64,000 nucleotides of DNA from Dryocola sp032000125 (GCA_032000125.1 DAMALH010000023.1:4761-68760); one strand, 5' to 3'; positions 36,305-45,463 are shown, numbered from the stretch's first letter. Translations and numbers: made by a program. The notes: generated by a model from the sequence alone, not told the origin.

Positions 36305-36372
36305 CCGGTTAGTTCTTTGCGTAAAGCCTAAAGGGAGGAAAGCGGTAAGTATTGTACCAGCTTGCGGTTTAG

Positions 36373-37197
36373 CTAACGGCTGACCTGTTTTTGATAGCGC
36401 ACGGGCGTGATGCCATAACGCCGGGCGAAAGCCCGCGTCAGATGCGCCTGGTCGGTCAGGCCGCTCATTGCTGCTACCTGCGCAGCGGGTATTCCGCCGC
36501 TCAGGTACCGCTTGGCGTACCACAGCCGGATAGCCATCAGCATCTGATGTGGCGTCGCGTGAAAATGCGCTTTGAACTGGCGCTGGAAGTGCCAGGGGCT
36601 GAGCGACACCAGGGCCGACAGTTCATCAAGCGTCACCGGATGCATATAGTTTTCATGCAAATAGTCGCGTATCCGCTCAAAGCGATGCGCGGCTTCCTGT
36701 GGCCCGCAAGGCTGATGGCGTGCGTAAGGTCGAAATGTGTCGATAAGGTTGAGCAGCAAACCTTGTTGAGCGAGCGAGTCCTCCGTGTTCCACAGGCTGT
36801 TAATCAGTTGCGAAACCTGGCGTGAACGCAGCGGATCGTGATTCAGCGCCTCGCTAAACCACCAGTTGCGTTTACCGGTCGTTGCTTCGAGCATCTCAGG
36901 TTCGAGATAAATCATACGATACTGCCAGCCGTCAGCGGTAGCCGCTTCCCCGGTATGCAGCTCGTCGGGATTCATCAATACCAGCGAACCAGGAGCCGCG
37001 ACATACTGCGCGCCACGATAGCGGAAGCGCTCAGCGCCCCGCGTTACGGTGCCGATGCCAAAAGCTTCATGCGTATGAGGCTCAAAGGCGTAGCGCGAAA
37101 TATGGGCATGATAAAGCTCCACGCCGGGCAGGTGCGGCAGGTGCCGAAACTGGGCGCAGTCTTTTTCATCGGTAAATTGCTCAGGAACGCCTTGCAC
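36373..37197 (-). CDS. AraC-family transcriptional regulator
   Basis: This 274-residue regulator has an N-terminal cupin sensor (RYAFEPHTHEAFGIGTVTRGAERFRYRG, with the HxH of the barrel) and a C-terminal pair of helix-turn-helix motifs (MHPVTLDELSALVSLSPWHFQRQFKAHF and IPAAQVAAMSGLTDQAHLTRAFARRYGITP). The start is GTG at 37197 with GGAGGGG upstream. This gene is not beside ytfF in K-12. Its position directly before the YtfF exporter gene suggests that it controls it, perhaps in response to an amino-acid-like export substrate, which is inference. Confidence 0.9.
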   Translation of the reverse strand: MQGVPEQFTDEKDCAQFRHLPHLPGVELYHAHISRYAFEPHTHEAFGIGTVTRGAERFRYRGAQYVAAPGSLVLMNPDELHTGEAATADGWQYRMIYLEPEMLEATTGKRNWWFSEALNHDPLRSRQVSQLINSLWNTEDSLAQQGLLLNLIDTFRPYARHQPCGPQEAAHRFERIRDYLHENYMHPVTLDELSALVSLSPWHFQRQFKAHFHATPHQMLMAIRLWYAKRYLSGGIPAAQVAAMSGLTDQAHLTRAFARRYGITPVRYQKQVSR

Positions 37198-37262
37198 GCT
37201 AACCCCTCCGTACGGACATCCCGTTAGTATAGGGATGCCCGCCTTTAACGGATAGTTAACAA

Positions 37263-38111
37263 TTACAGCGCGGTGCGGACGCTCTCTTCAAGCGGGGTAG
37301 TGGGGCGGCCAATTAGCTGACTGAGCTGATGGCCGTCGTCGAACAGGCCCCCCTTTGAGGCTCCGATATCAGAGTTGGCAAGCATCGCCGCCAGGCCTTC
37401 CGGCAAACCGGCTCCCAGCAAAGCTGCTTTAAAATCGGCCTCGGCAAGGTTCTGATACGCTACGGTTTTTCCGCTTTGTTTGCTGACTTCCGCTGCCAGT
37501 TCCGCCAGCGTCCAGCCGCGATCGCCCGCCAGTTCGTAAACTTTGCCAGCTTGATTATCAAGCGTCATCACTTTCGCCGCGGCGGCGGCATAATCCGCAC
37601 GGGAAGCCGCGGCGATTTTGCCTTCTCCGGCGCTGCCAATAAATACGCCGTGTTGCAGAGCTGGCGGCAGGCTGGCGATATAGTTCTCGGTGTACCAGCC
37701 GTTACGCAGCAACACGAACGGAATACCAGAATCCTCCAGCATTTTTTCCGTCGCGATATGTTCTTCTGCAAGACCCAGCGGCGAGGTATCCGCATGCAGC
37801 AAGCTGGTATAAGCGATAAGCTTCACGCCGGCCGCTTTGGCGGCTTCAATCACGTTACCATGCTGTACGGCACGCTGGCCCACTTCACTTGAAGAGATCA
37901 GCAGCAGTTTTTCTACGCCCGTCAATGCCTGCTGCATGGCGGCTTGATCGTTGTAATCTGCGGCGCGTACCTGCACGCCACGCCCGGAGAGGTCGCTTAC
38001 TTTTGACGGCGTGCGAACGATCGCCACCAGATCTTTAGCTTCTACGCTCTGCAACAAATCTTCCACAACAAGACGGCCCAGCAGGCCAGAGACACCGGTA
38101 ATAGCAATCAT
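37263..38111 (-). CDS. qorB: NAD(P)H:quinone oxidoreductase QorB (QOR2)
   Basis: QorB (YtfG) is an NmrA-like NADPH-dependent quinone reductase. The 282 residues open with the dinucleotide motif MIAITGVSGLLGRLVVEDLL (GxxGxxG). VAIVRTPSKVSDL follows as NADP-ribose binder, LLISSSEVGQR in the active region and LRNGWYTENYIASLP near residue 137. It is divergent from qorR across 89 bp, and the regulator presumably represses it as in E. coli. Confidence 0.96.
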   Translation of the reverse strand: MIAITGVSGLLGRLVVEDLLQSVEAKDLVAIVRTPSKVSDLSGRGVQVRAADYNDQAAMQQALTGVEKLLLISSSEVGQRAVQHGNVIEAAKAAGVKLIAYTSLLHADTSPLGLAEEHIATEKMLEDSGIPFVLLRNGWYTENYIASLPPALQHGVFIGSAGEGKIAAASRADYAAAAAKVMTLDNQAGKVYELAGDRGWTLAELAAEVSKQSGKTVAYQNLAEADFKAALLGAGLPEGLAAMLANSDIGASKGGLFDDGHQLSQLIGRPTTPLEESVRTAL

Positions 38112-38163
38112 GATTAAACGCCTTAGTGTTTTGGGTTGGTTGTGTCACACTATCACCCAAACT

Positions 38164-38196
38164 AACTTTAAGTAAGTACGCACAAAAAGGTAAGTA
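38164..38196. promoter_or_regulatory. Possible QorR operator between qorB and qorR
   Basis: Repeated AAGTA-type words (CTTTAAGTAAGTACGC and AAGGTAAGTAT) lie in the divergent promoter region. Direct or inverted repeats of this kind fit an HxlR-type operator, but the exact site is not defined by sequence alone. Confidence 0.35.
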
Positions 38197-38200
38197 TAAA

Positions 38201-38593
38201 ATGAGTGAAACTCTGGAAAGCCCACTGTCGTTAACCGAACAGATGCGCAGCGGCAACCTGTTTGCGGAGAAATGCCCGTCGCGGGACGTGCTAAAACACG
38301 TCACCAGCCGCTGGGGCGTGCTGATTCTGGTTGCCCTGCAGGAAGGCACCCATCGCTTCAGCGATTTGCGCCGTAAGATAGGGGGCGTGAGCGAGAAAAT
38401 GCTTGCACAGACGCTGCAATGGCTGGAGGCAGATGGCTTTGTTCATCGTAAATCTTACGCCGTCGTCCCGCCGCATGTGGAATACAGCCTGACCCCGCAG
38501 GGGCATGAAGTGGCAGAGAAAGTTGCCGCGCTGGCCGACTGGATAGAGGGAAATTTACCGCAGGTAATGGCGTCCCGCAGCCGGGACGCCTGA
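38201..38593 (+). CDS. qorR: Redox-sensing HxlR-family regulator QorR
   Basis: QorR (YtfH) is an HxlR-type winged-helix repressor of qorB. The ATG at 38201 gives 130 residues; the first part SLTEQMRSGNLFAEKCPSRDVLKHVTSRWG carries the single redox-reactive Cys. HRFSDLRRKIGGVSEKMLAQTLQWLEADGFVHRKSY is the DNA-binding wing region and PPHVEYSLTPQGHEVAEKV the conserved end. The gene ends in a perfect hairpin that spans its last codons. Confidence 0.95.
   Translation: MSETLESPLSLTEQMRSGNLFAEKCPSRDVLKHVTSRWGVLILVALQEGTHRFSDLRRKIGGVSEKMLAQTLQWLEADGFVHRKSYAVVPPHVEYSLTPQGHEVAEKVAALADWIEGNLPQVMASRSRDA
38569..38590. terminator. Hairpin spanning the qorR stop, convergent with cpdB
   Basis: GGCGTCCC and GGGACGCC pair around GCAGCC, overlapping the last codons of qorR. 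It lies 8 bp from the cpdB stop codon. No T-run follows, so termination is uncertain. Confidence 0.45.
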
Positions 38594-38597
38594 GCGC

Positions 38598-40529
38598 TTA
38601 TCTACTTAAATCGATCTGATAAAGGGCAAAGCCAATATCGTCGGTGCCGACGTTGTGCATCGGGTACTGCGCTTTCTCTTTAATAAACGCCGCGGCTTTC
38701 TCGGCGGGTGAAGTTTCAAAGCGGATATCCAGCTTATGCTTGCTCTGAATTGGCGCAAGGCGCCAGTTATTATCCGCCGCCGGATGGATCTCTTTTTGCG
38801 AGCTTATCCAGTTAGCCAGCACCGAACGGTTTTCATCCGGTGAAGCAAAAGCGATATGGCTGTCGCCAGTGCCGGCAAACTTACCGCCGTATGCGCGGTA
38901 GTTGTTGGTCGCTATCAGGAATGTAGCATCAGGATCGACTGGCTTACCTTTAAACGTCAGCCCCTTAATGCGCTCGGCTTCAGGATTCACCTGCTGGCAT
39001 TCGCCGTCGTAACGGGCTGGCTGCGACACATCAATCTGATAATCCACGCCGTCAATCACGTCGAAGTTATAGGTGCGGAAGCCGTCCCAGTTGATAAGCG
39101 ACTGCGGCCTGCTGCTGTTTACATCAATCTGATTAAACTGCCCGGCGGAACACTCAAGCCACTCTTTAACTTCTTTACCGCTCGCTTTCACCACAACCAG
39201 CGTGTTCGGGTAAAGGTATAAATCAGCGGCGTTTCGGAAGGTGAGCTGGCCTTTTTCCACTTCTACAAAGCTTGCCGGATCGTTTTTTCGTCCGCCAACT
39301 TTGAACGGTGCGGCGGCAGAGAGCACCGGCAGGCTGGCCAGATCGGGATCGCCCTGAATGAATTTTTCGACGTATGCCCGCTGGGCGTTATTGACCACCT
39401 GCACCGTTGGATCGTCCTGTACCAGCGCCAGATAGCTGTACATATTATCCGCTGATTTGCCGATCGGCTTGCTCACAAATTCGCGCGTGCCGTTATGATC
39501 GTGCTTGAGCACCTCCACCAGCTTTTCGTCTTCTGCCGCCAGCGATTTCTTCGCTACGCTGTCATAAATTGGGCGGGCCTGCGCCTTGCTGCTGGTAACT
39601 TTCCACGAACCGCCGTCGTTATTAAGCACCAAATCCACAACGCCGAGGTGGTCGCCCCACATACCCGGCATTACGGCAGGAATGCCGTTAAGCGTGCCTT
39701 TTTCGATATCAGCGCCTTTGATGCCGGCAAAATCTTTACCCGGGAAGACGGCGTGTGCGTGTCCAAACAGGATGGCATCGACGCCCGGAACCTCACTGAG
39801 ATAGTAAACGGAGTTTTCTGCCATCGCGTGATACGGGTCGCTCGAAAGGCCGGAGTGAGCGACTATTACCACTAAATCCGCGCCCTGTTTGCGCATCTCC
39901 GGCACGTAGTGCTTCGCGGTTTCGGTGATGTCCTGAACCGTCACCTTGCCGTCCAGGTTCGCTTTATCCCACGTCATAATTTGCGGCGGCACAAAGCCGA
40001 TATAGCCAATGCGCAACCTTTGCGTTTTGCCGTCTTTGTCTTTGACGTCGGTTTCTTTAATCAGGTAGGGCGTAAACAAAGGCTTATTGGTTTTCGCATC
40101 GATGATATTGGCGTTAACGTAGGGGAACTTTGCCCCGGCCAGCGCCTTGTGCAAATAGGACAGTCCATAGTTAAATTCGTGGTTGCCCAGGTTCCCTACA
40201 GCATAATCCAGCGTGTTTAGCGCTTTGTAGACCGGATGGATCTCACCGTCTTTCAGTCCCCTGGCCGCCATGTAGTCGCCGAGTGGGCTACCCTGAATCA
40301 GGTCGCCGTTATCAACCAGCACGCTGTTTACGGCTTCAGCGCGCGCGGCATTGATTAGACTCGCGGTACGTACCAGACCAAATTTCTCGGTCGGCGTATC
40401 TTTGTAGTAGTCGAAGTCCATCATATTGCTGTGCAGATCGGTGGTTTCGAGAATACGCAGATCGACCGTTGCCGCGTTCACGCTGGCTGCAATCAGCGTG
40501 GCAAGCAGGGTTGCGCTAAACTTAATCAT
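38598..40529 (-). CDS. cpdB: Periplasmic 2',3'-cyclic-nucleotide 2'-phosphodiesterase / 3'-nucleotidase
   Basis: CpdB hydrolyses 2',3'-cyclic nucleotides and 3'-nucleotides in the periplasm. The start at 40529, behind AGGACC, gives 643 residues; the upstream frame is not homologous. It has a signal peptide (IKFSATLLATLIAASVNAA). The metallophosphatase domain has LRILETTDLHSN, DNGDLIQGSPLGDYMA, VGNLGNHEFNYGL and LFGHAHAVFPG, which supply the di-metal ligands. A C-terminal 5'-nucleotidase domain has LYLYPNTLVVVKASG and TNNYRAYGGKFAG. It is divergent from cysQ, as in E. coli. Confidence 0.97.
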   Translation of the reverse strand: MIKFSATLLATLIAASVNAATVDLRILETTDLHSNMMDFDYYKDTPTEKFGLVRTASLINAARAEAVNSVLVDNGDLIQGSPLGDYMAARGLKDGEIHPVYKALNTLDYAVGNLGNHEFNYGLSYLHKALAGAKFPYVNANIIDAKTNKPLFTPYLIKETDVKDKDGKTQRLRIGYIGFVPPQIMTWDKANLDGKVTVQDITETAKHYVPEMRKQGADLVVIVAHSGLSSDPYHAMAENSVYYLSEVPGVDAILFGHAHAVFPGKDFAGIKGADIEKGTLNGIPAVMPGMWGDHLGVVDLVLNNDGGSWKVTSSKAQARPIYDSVAKKSLAAEDEKLVEVLKHDHNGTREFVSKPIGKSADNMYSYLALVQDDPTVQVVNNAQRAYVEKFIQGDPDLASLPVLSAAAPFKVGGRKNDPASFVEVEKGQLTFRNAADLYLYPNTLVVVKASGKEVKEWLECSAGQFNQIDVNSSRPQSLINWDGFRTYNFDVIDGVDYQIDVSQPARYDGECQQVNPEAERIKGLTFKGKPVDPDATFLIATNNYRAYGGKFAGTGDSHIAFASPDENRSVLANWISSQKEIHPAADNNWRLAPIQSKHKLDIRFETSPAEKAAAFIKEKAQYPMHNVGTDDIGFALYQIDLSR

Positions 40530-40732
40530 GATTAAGGTCCTTTTTTCGAGGTGCGCCACAAAAGGCAATGAATTTACTGATTGTTGCTTACAAAAGTGTG
40601 AAGTCTGCCAGAAAGAAGGGCGATGAAACCGGAATCGCTTCACAGATAGCGCATCAGGACGCAATAGGATATAAATAAAACAATAAGTTATTCGCACGAT
40701 GCAGCGTGTAGCGACAAAATATGAGGTGGAGA

Positions 40733-41479
40733 ATGTTAGAGCAAATTTGCCAACTGGCGCGGGAGGCGGGAGCCGCCATCATGCAGGTTTATGAAGGGGA
40801 AAAGCCGCTGGAGGCGACCCAAAAACTGGATGACTCGCCGGTAACCGCAGCGGATATTGCAGCCCATACCGTTATCATTAACGGGTTACAGGCTTTAACG
40901 CCGGATATTCCCGTGCTGTCGGAAGAAGATCCGCAAAGCTGGGAAGTTCGTCAGGGTTGGGATCGTTACTGGCTGGTGGACCCGCTGGACGGCACGAAAG
41001 AATTTCTCAAACGTAACGGCGAGTTTACCGTCAACATCGCCTTGATTGAGAACGGAAAAGCCGTGCTGGGCGTGGTTTACGCACCGGTACTGAAGATCAT
41101 GTACAGCGCAGCCGAAGGTAAAGCGTGGAAAGAAGAGTGCGACGTGCGAAATCAGATTCAGGTGCGGGACGCGCGCCCGCCGTTGGTGGTTATCAGCCGA
41201 TCGCATGCCAATAACGACCCCGAGCTGAAAGAATACCTCCAGCAGATGGGTGAACATCAGACTACCGCTATCGGCTCCTCGCTAAAGTTTTGCCTGGTGG
41301 CAGACGGACAGGCGCAGCTTTATCCGCGTTTTGGGCCAACCAATATCTGGGACACGGCGGCAGGCCACGCCGTTGCGGTAGCTGCCGGGGCGCACGTTCA
41401 TGACTGGCAGGGCAAGCCGCTGGACTATACCCCGCGTGAGTCCTTCTTAAACCCGGGCTTCCGGGTTTCTATTTACTGA
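40733..41479 (+). CDS. cysQ: 3'(2'),5'-bisphosphate nucleotidase CysQ
   Basis: CysQ removes the 3'-phosphate of PAP, and of PAPS, made during sulfate assimilation. The ATG at 40733, with GGTGGAG upstream, gives 248 residues. The Mg/Li-sensitive phosphatase signature is complete: PVTAADIAAHTVI, LSEEDPQSW, YWLVDPLDGTKEFLKRNGEFTVN and the distal WDTAAGHAVAVAAGAHV. It is of interest beside the sulfur cluster at 12-16 kb, although the two are not linked genetically. Confidence 0.97.
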   Translation: MLEQICQLAREAGAAIMQVYEGEKPLEATQKLDDSPVTAADIAAHTVIINGLQALTPDIPVLSEEDPQSWEVRQGWDRYWLVDPLDGTKEFLKRNGEFTVNIALIENGKAVLGVVYAPVLKIMYSAAEGKAWKEECDVRNQIQVRDARPPLVVISRSHANNDPELKEYLQQMGEHQTTAIGSSLKFCLVADGQAQLYPRFGPTNIWDTAAGHAVAVAAGAHVHDWQGKPLDYTPRESFLNPGFRVSIY

Positions 41480-42026
41480 GCAAATCCTGCAGCAGGTTCA
41501 TGACCTGCTGCACCTCAGCCTGGGTTAGCGAACCGTCTTTGGCGTACTGAATACGCCCGTTTTTATCCAGCACCACAATCGCCGAACCGCCGCCCTGCAA
41601 CTGCCAGGCTTTTTTCGCCGCGCCGTTGCTGTCCACCACAAACTGTGACCACGGATACTGCTTCTTATTGCTTTCAATGCTGCTGCGCACAAACATACCT
41701 GTGCCGACGATAGCATCGTCAGTATTAACGATTGTCGTGGTCTGGTAGCGATCGTGCGGGAACTTCGCGGCCTTGATGGCTTCAATCAGCCCGGCATTTT
41801 TCTCTTTAGCGCTGGACCGTCCGGCAATGTGCTGTAGCACCCGCACTTTTCCAGCGAGCTGCGAGCTATTCCAGTTTTTATAGCTAAACTTATCGTTATT
41901 AAGAATCAGCTCGCCCTTGTCGGCAATGCCCAGCGGAGCGACACGTTGGTTTTTTTCAAAATTATGCGCTGAGGCCAGCAAAGGCAGCAGCAGAGCAGTA
42001 AGCGCAAGCGTAGCTCGCAGGGTCAT
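41469..42026 (-). CDS. ytfJ: Periplasmic thioredoxin-fold protein YtfJ
   Basis: The 185-residue precursor has a signal peptide (TLRATLALTALLLPLLASA) and a thioredoxin-like fold of the YtfJ family: NSSQLAGKVRVLQHIAGRSSAKEKN, then FPHDRYQTTTIVNTDDA and GGGSAIVVLDKNGRIQYAKDGSLTQAEVQQ. There is no CxxC motif, so it is not a classical disulfide enzyme. Its 3' end overlaps the cysQ 3' end by 11 bp in convergent orientation. Its function in E. coli is not settled. Confidence 0.93.
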   Translation of the reverse strand: MTLRATLALTALLLPLLASAHNFEKNQRVAPLGIADKGELILNNDKFSYKNWNSSQLAGKVRVLQHIAGRSSAKEKNAGLIEAIKAAKFPHDRYQTTTIVNTDDAIVGTGMFVRSSIESNKKQYPWSQFVVDSNGAAKKAWQLQGGGSAIVVLDKNGRIQYAKDGSLTQAEVQQVMNLLQDLLSK

Positions 42027-42363
42027 GGTTGACTCCTTGTTTTATACAGATTATTTGCAGGTGATCGGACCACCTGGCCCCGACGTTTTAAGCATAAATG
42101 CGAAACGCGCATCTGTCCCGCAACTTGAATGCCAGTTTGCGGGCGAACGCACATATCCTCGTTTTTTGAAGGCTTAAACTAAATTTTAGTAACAATTGAA
42201 AAGAATATTCTGAGAAATTGTAATGAAACGGTAAATAAGCTTATGCAAACTAGGTGTCGGTTTGTATATGGACTATAGTTTTCGGGCACCAATTTTTTCG
42301 CCTCGTTTTGTCGGACCAAATGTGGAACCGCAGGGGCGTTAACACTGCAGGAGAGAAAAAAGA
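42027..42363. other. Divergent promoter region of ytfJ and ytfK
   Basis: About 340 bp without a gene, AT-rich in the middle (42170-42260). A TATAGT-type -10 lies near 42275, about 90 bp before ytfK, suggesting a leader. In E. coli ytfK is induced by phosphate starvation; I could not see a convincing PhoB box. Confidence 0.4.
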
Positions 42364-42570
42364 ATGAAAATTTTCCAACGTTACAACCCGCTTCAGGTGG
42401 CGAAGTACGTGAAAATCCTGTTCCGTGGACGGTTGTATATCAAGGACGTTGGCGCTTTTGAATTTGATAAGGGCAAAATCCTTATCCCAAAAGTGAAAGA
42501 TAAGCAGCATTTATCCGTTATGTCCGAAGTAAACCGCCAGGTTCTGCGTATGCAGGCGGAAATGGCGTAA
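42364..42570 (+). CDS. ytfK: SpoT-interacting stringent-response protein YtfK
   Basis: YtfK (DUF1107) is a 68-residue cytoplasmic protein that in E. coli binds SpoT and shifts it toward (p)ppGpp synthesis under phosphate or fatty-acid starvation. The sequence MKIFQRYNPLQVAKYVKILFRGRLYIKDVGAF is almost unchanged and full length. A strong AGGAGAG ribosome binding site precedes it. It converges on ytfL across a shared terminator. Confidence 0.96.
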   Translation: MKIFQRYNPLQVAKYVKILFRGRLYIKDVGAFEFDKGKILIPKVKDKQHLSVMSEVNRQVLRMQAEMA

Positions 42571-42589
42571 AGCCTTAAGCAATACGAAG

Positions 42590-42618
42590 TAAAAAAAACG
42601 GCACCTGAGGGTGCCGTT
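42590..42618. terminator. Shared terminator of ytfK and ytfL
   Basis: AACGGCACC and GGTGCCGTT pair around TGAG. The A-run before the stem becomes a T-run for the minus-strand gene ytfL, for which this is a strong terminator. Confidence 0.88.
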
Positions 42619-42647
42619 GATGTTTGTGCCGTTTGCGGACGCCTGCT

Positions 42648-43985
42648 TTAAGCCACGCTCTGCTCTTGTGCATCCGGAAGCTTCGGTGCCAGCGGGTTGG
42701 GCTTATTGTCGATACGCGTTACCAGCAGCTGATCGATACGGTAGTTATCGATATCCACCACCTCGAACTTATAGCCGGAGAACTTCACCGAGTCGGTGCG
42801 TTTCGGGATTTTGCGCAGCATAAACATCATAAAGCCGCCGATGGTTTCGTAGTTGCCGGACTGCGGGAACTCGTCGATATCCAGCACGCGCATCACGTCG
42901 TCAATCGGCGTGCCGCCTTCAACCAGCCAGGAATTCTCGTCGCGCGCAACGATTTGCTCTTCCATACCCTGGCCCACCAGATCGCCCATCAGCGTAGTCA
43001 TCACGTCGTTTAGCGTGATGATGCCGACCACCAGCGCGTATTCGTTCATGATTACCGCAAAGTCTTCTCCCGCCGTTTTGAAGCTTTCCAGCGCTTCGGA
43101 AAGCGTCAGCGTATCCGGAACAATCAGCGTATTGCGCAGATGCACGCCGCTGTTCAGCGCCATGCTCTGGTTGCCCAGCACGCGGTTGAGCAGCTCTTTA
43201 GAATCCACATAGCCGACGATATGATCGATATCACCGTTACACACCAGGAACTTGGAGTGCGGGTGCTCGGCGATTTTATTCTTCAGGCTTTGCTCATCTT
43301 CATGCAGATCGAACCAGATAATGTTCTCACGCGAGGTCATGGACGACGGCACGGTACGGGATTCCAGCTCAAACACGTTTTCAATCAGCTCATGCTCTTG
43401 CTTGCGCAATACGCCTGCCAGCGCGCCGGCTTCAAATACCGCGTAAACATCGTCGGAGGTGATATCGTCGTTACGGACCATCGGCAGTTTGAAGATGCGG
43501 AAAATGACGTTTGCCAGGCCGTTGAAGAACCACACCAGCGGGCGGAAGATAAACAGACAGAAGCGCATCGGGTTGATGATTCGCAAAGCAACAGATTCAG
43601 GCGAAATCATACCGATGCGCTTCGGGGTAAGGTCGGCAAAAAGGATAAACAGGCTGGTGACAAGGGTGAAGGAGATAATAAAGCTAAGCTGGTCGGCCAG
43701 CTCCCGGGAGAGAAAACGCTCCAGAAGCACTTGAAACGCCGGAGAGAACGCCGCGTCACCGACGATACCGCCCAGAATCGCAACGGCGTTCAGGCCAATC
43801 TGCACCACGGTAAAGAACATGCCGGGGCTTTCCTGCATCTTTAACACGCGTTGCGCGTTAACGTTGCCCTCATCAGCCAGCAGCTTAAGCTTGATTTTGC
43901 GCGAAGCGGCCAGCGAGATCTCGGAAATAGAGAAGAACGCGCTGACGGTGATAAGAAGAAGTATCACTAAAATACTGTTTAACAT
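42648..43985 (-). CDS. ytfL: Polyamine-export-associated membrane protein YtfL (PaeA)
   Basis: YtfL/PaeA is a DUF21-CBS-CorC inner-membrane protein implicated in cadaverine and putrescine export. The 445 residues include four N-terminal membrane helices (ILVILLLITVSAFFSISEISLAAS at the start), a pair of CBS domains from about residue 200 (SSMTSRENIIWFDLHEDEQ, HIVGYVDSKELLNRVLG) and a C-terminal CorC/HlyC domain. Its first 11 bases, its leader and its -10 region lie inside the left direct repeat of the genomic island. The upstream half of its promoter is therefore now island DNA. Confidence 0.97.
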   Translation of the reverse strand: MLNSILVILLLITVSAFFSISEISLAASRKIKLKLLADEGNVNAQRVLKMQESPGMFFTVVQIGLNAVAILGGIVGDAAFSPAFQVLLERFLSRELADQLSFIISFTLVTSLFILFADLTPKRIGMISPESVALRIINPMRFCLFIFRPLVWFFNGLANVIFRIFKLPMVRNDDITSDDVYAVFEAGALAGVLRKQEHELIENVFELESRTVPSSMTSRENIIWFDLHEDEQSLKNKIAEHPHSKFLVCNGDIDHIVGYVDSKELLNRVLGNQSMALNSGVHLRNTLIVPDTLTLSEALESFKTAGEDFAVIMNEYALVVGIITLNDVMTTLMGDLVGQGMEEQIVARDENSWLVEGGTPIDDVMRVLDIDEFPQSGNYETIGGFMMFMLRKIPKRTDSVKFSGYKFEVVDIDNYRIDQLLVTRIDNKPNPLAPKLPDAQEQSVA

Positions 43986-44102
43986 AATTTATCCAGCCCT
44001 AAGCCGGATCCTCGGAAGGGAAAGTTGAAAATCTACGGGGCCATACATAAAAAAACGGGCAGCTCAGGTGAGCGAGCCTGCAATTTCAACGCGTAGTATA
44101 GC
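43975..44102. repeat. Left attachment repeat (attL), 128 bp, including the ytfL 5' end
   Basis: The sequence from CTGTTTAACATAAT to GCGTAGTATAGC recurs at 56217-56426, identical wherever both copies are readable. It carries the ytfL start codon, a leader hairpin (GCAGGCTC/GAGCTGC on the minus strand) and a minus-strand TATACT. Beyond the identity, after 16 diverged bases, CTGCCAGAGG (44119-44128) recurs at the same spacing in the right copy, so homology is wider than the strict repeat. Confidence 0.93.
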
Positions 44103-44207
44103 GTAAAGACGTGTAAATCTGCCAGAGGTCACGTTTTGACGCTTAAGTACCGAGAAGTGTTGTGCTTGGGAATTGATGGGAACCATTCTCATTTAAAGAG
44201 GGTTTTC

Positions 44208-45407
44208 ATGCAATCTTTACCAGATCTTTATCCAATCTTTATACAGCAAAGTGTGTGTTTTTTAGACAGGACTGCTTCTTCTGAACGCTCTTTTATGTGG
44301 CAGCGTCGATTAGCTGGGAAACTTCTACGGGTCAGCCTACGGACTCAGGACAAAACTGTGGCTCAGTATCGTGCCGTAAAGCTCACAGAAGCCTTCATAA
44401 GGCTCTCTCAGCTAATGGGGGATACAAACCCACGATTGATTCGTGAAACTCTTCTTAAGGCCAGAGATAAGCAAATAGAGGATGAGTTTTTATCCGCCGT
44501 TACAGCATGTCATGTTTCGTGTTACCCAGTAATGCAAGAAAATAACTTTGCACCGCAATTATCTTCTGTACTTAAAGAGTGGCTTGAGGAGATGAGTTCT
44601 GATTGGGCGAAGAGTACCAAAGTACTTAATGAGAGAACGGTAAATGGTTTCCTGGAATGGTGTGGGGATATCCCAGTAGATTCAGTTACGAAAAAGACGG
44701 TGAGCACTTATAAAAAGTTTCTTGATGAGTCGGGTAAGTCACCACGATCCAGACATGATGCCATCATTAAGGTTTCTGCTATGTTCAATTTCGCTATGAA
44801 GCAACGTGATTACATCGCGAAGAATCCTTTTTTGGGGATGAACTATAAGAATGTTGAAAATGTGTGTATTAAAACGGGGGTTTCATTAAGTGAGCATCAA
44901 AAAATAACTGCTTCTGAGCATGTTGCCAACACCAGATCCTTGTGGTGGTTACTAAACCTACTGTTTTACACAGGAGTACGTATAGGTGAGGCGATCCAAA
45001 TCACTTTAAATGATTATATTGAGAAAGAAGACCAAGGAAAGCTCATCAAATGTATCAGCATTAATGATGCTGGAACTAAAACCGTTAAGAACAATGAATC
45101 AATTCGCGATATACCTTTAAGTGATAGCCTTCTAAAGGCTGGTATGTGGGAAGAGAAACCAATATATCATTGGGTTAATAATTCATCTGCAAGCAATGCC
45201 ATAAGCAAGGCTTTCAAAAAAGCAGGCATGAAGCATACAGCACATGACTATAGATATGGTTTGTCAGACCGATTGAGAGATCTTCAAGAAGTACCAGATC
45301 ATATAAGATTCTCGATACTTGGACATGCTCATAGAACAATGACGGATAGAACATACAGGAGTAAACAACCACTTCTGCAAATGAAACAAGTGATTGATCG
45401 TATCTGA
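44208..45407 (+). CDS. Tyrosine-type integrase of the island
   Basis: This phage-type site-specific recombinase presumably inserts the island at ytfL. I prefer the ATG at 44208 with AGAGGG upstream (399 residues, MQSLPDLYPIFIQQSVCFL); the frame extends to an ATG at 44136. An N-terminal arm-binding region (MWQRRLAGKLLRVSLRTQDKT) is followed by a SAM-like core-binding domain (SAKSTKV-type helix near 44.6 kb). The catalytic domain has Arg in LLFYTGVRIGEAI, HDYR as the H-x-x-R box, ILGHAH and a terminal Tyr in RTYRSKQP. All catalytic residues appear intact. It starts about 100 bp inside attL. Confidence 0.93.
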   Translation: MQSLPDLYPIFIQQSVCFLDRTASSERSFMWQRRLAGKLLRVSLRTQDKTVAQYRAVKLTEAFIRLSQLMGDTNPRLIRETLLKARDKQIEDEFLSAVTACHVSCYPVMQENNFAPQLSSVLKEWLEEMSSDWAKSTKVLNERTVNGFLEWCGDIPVDSVTKKTVSTYKKFLDESGKSPRSRHDAIIKVSAMFNFAMKQRDYIAKNPFLGMNYKNVENVCIKTGVSLSEHQKITASEHVANTRSLWWLLNLLFYTGVRIGEAIQITLNDYIEKEDQGKLIKCISINDAGTKTVKNNESIRDIPLSDSLLKAGMWEEKPIYHWVNNSSASNAISKAFKKAGMKHTAHDYRYGLSDRLRDLQEVPDHIRFSILGHAHRTMTDRTYRSKQPLLQMKQVIDRI

Positions 45408-45463
45408 ATTAAAAACAAACACATGGATGTGTTATAGTGAAGTACATTACTTTAAATTTTCTG

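Noticed and set aside
45418..45433. AACACAT/ATGTGTT hairpin just after the integrase stop codon
   Set aside because: Only a 2-base loop and no T-run; it may be chance or a small operator, so I did not call it a terminator.
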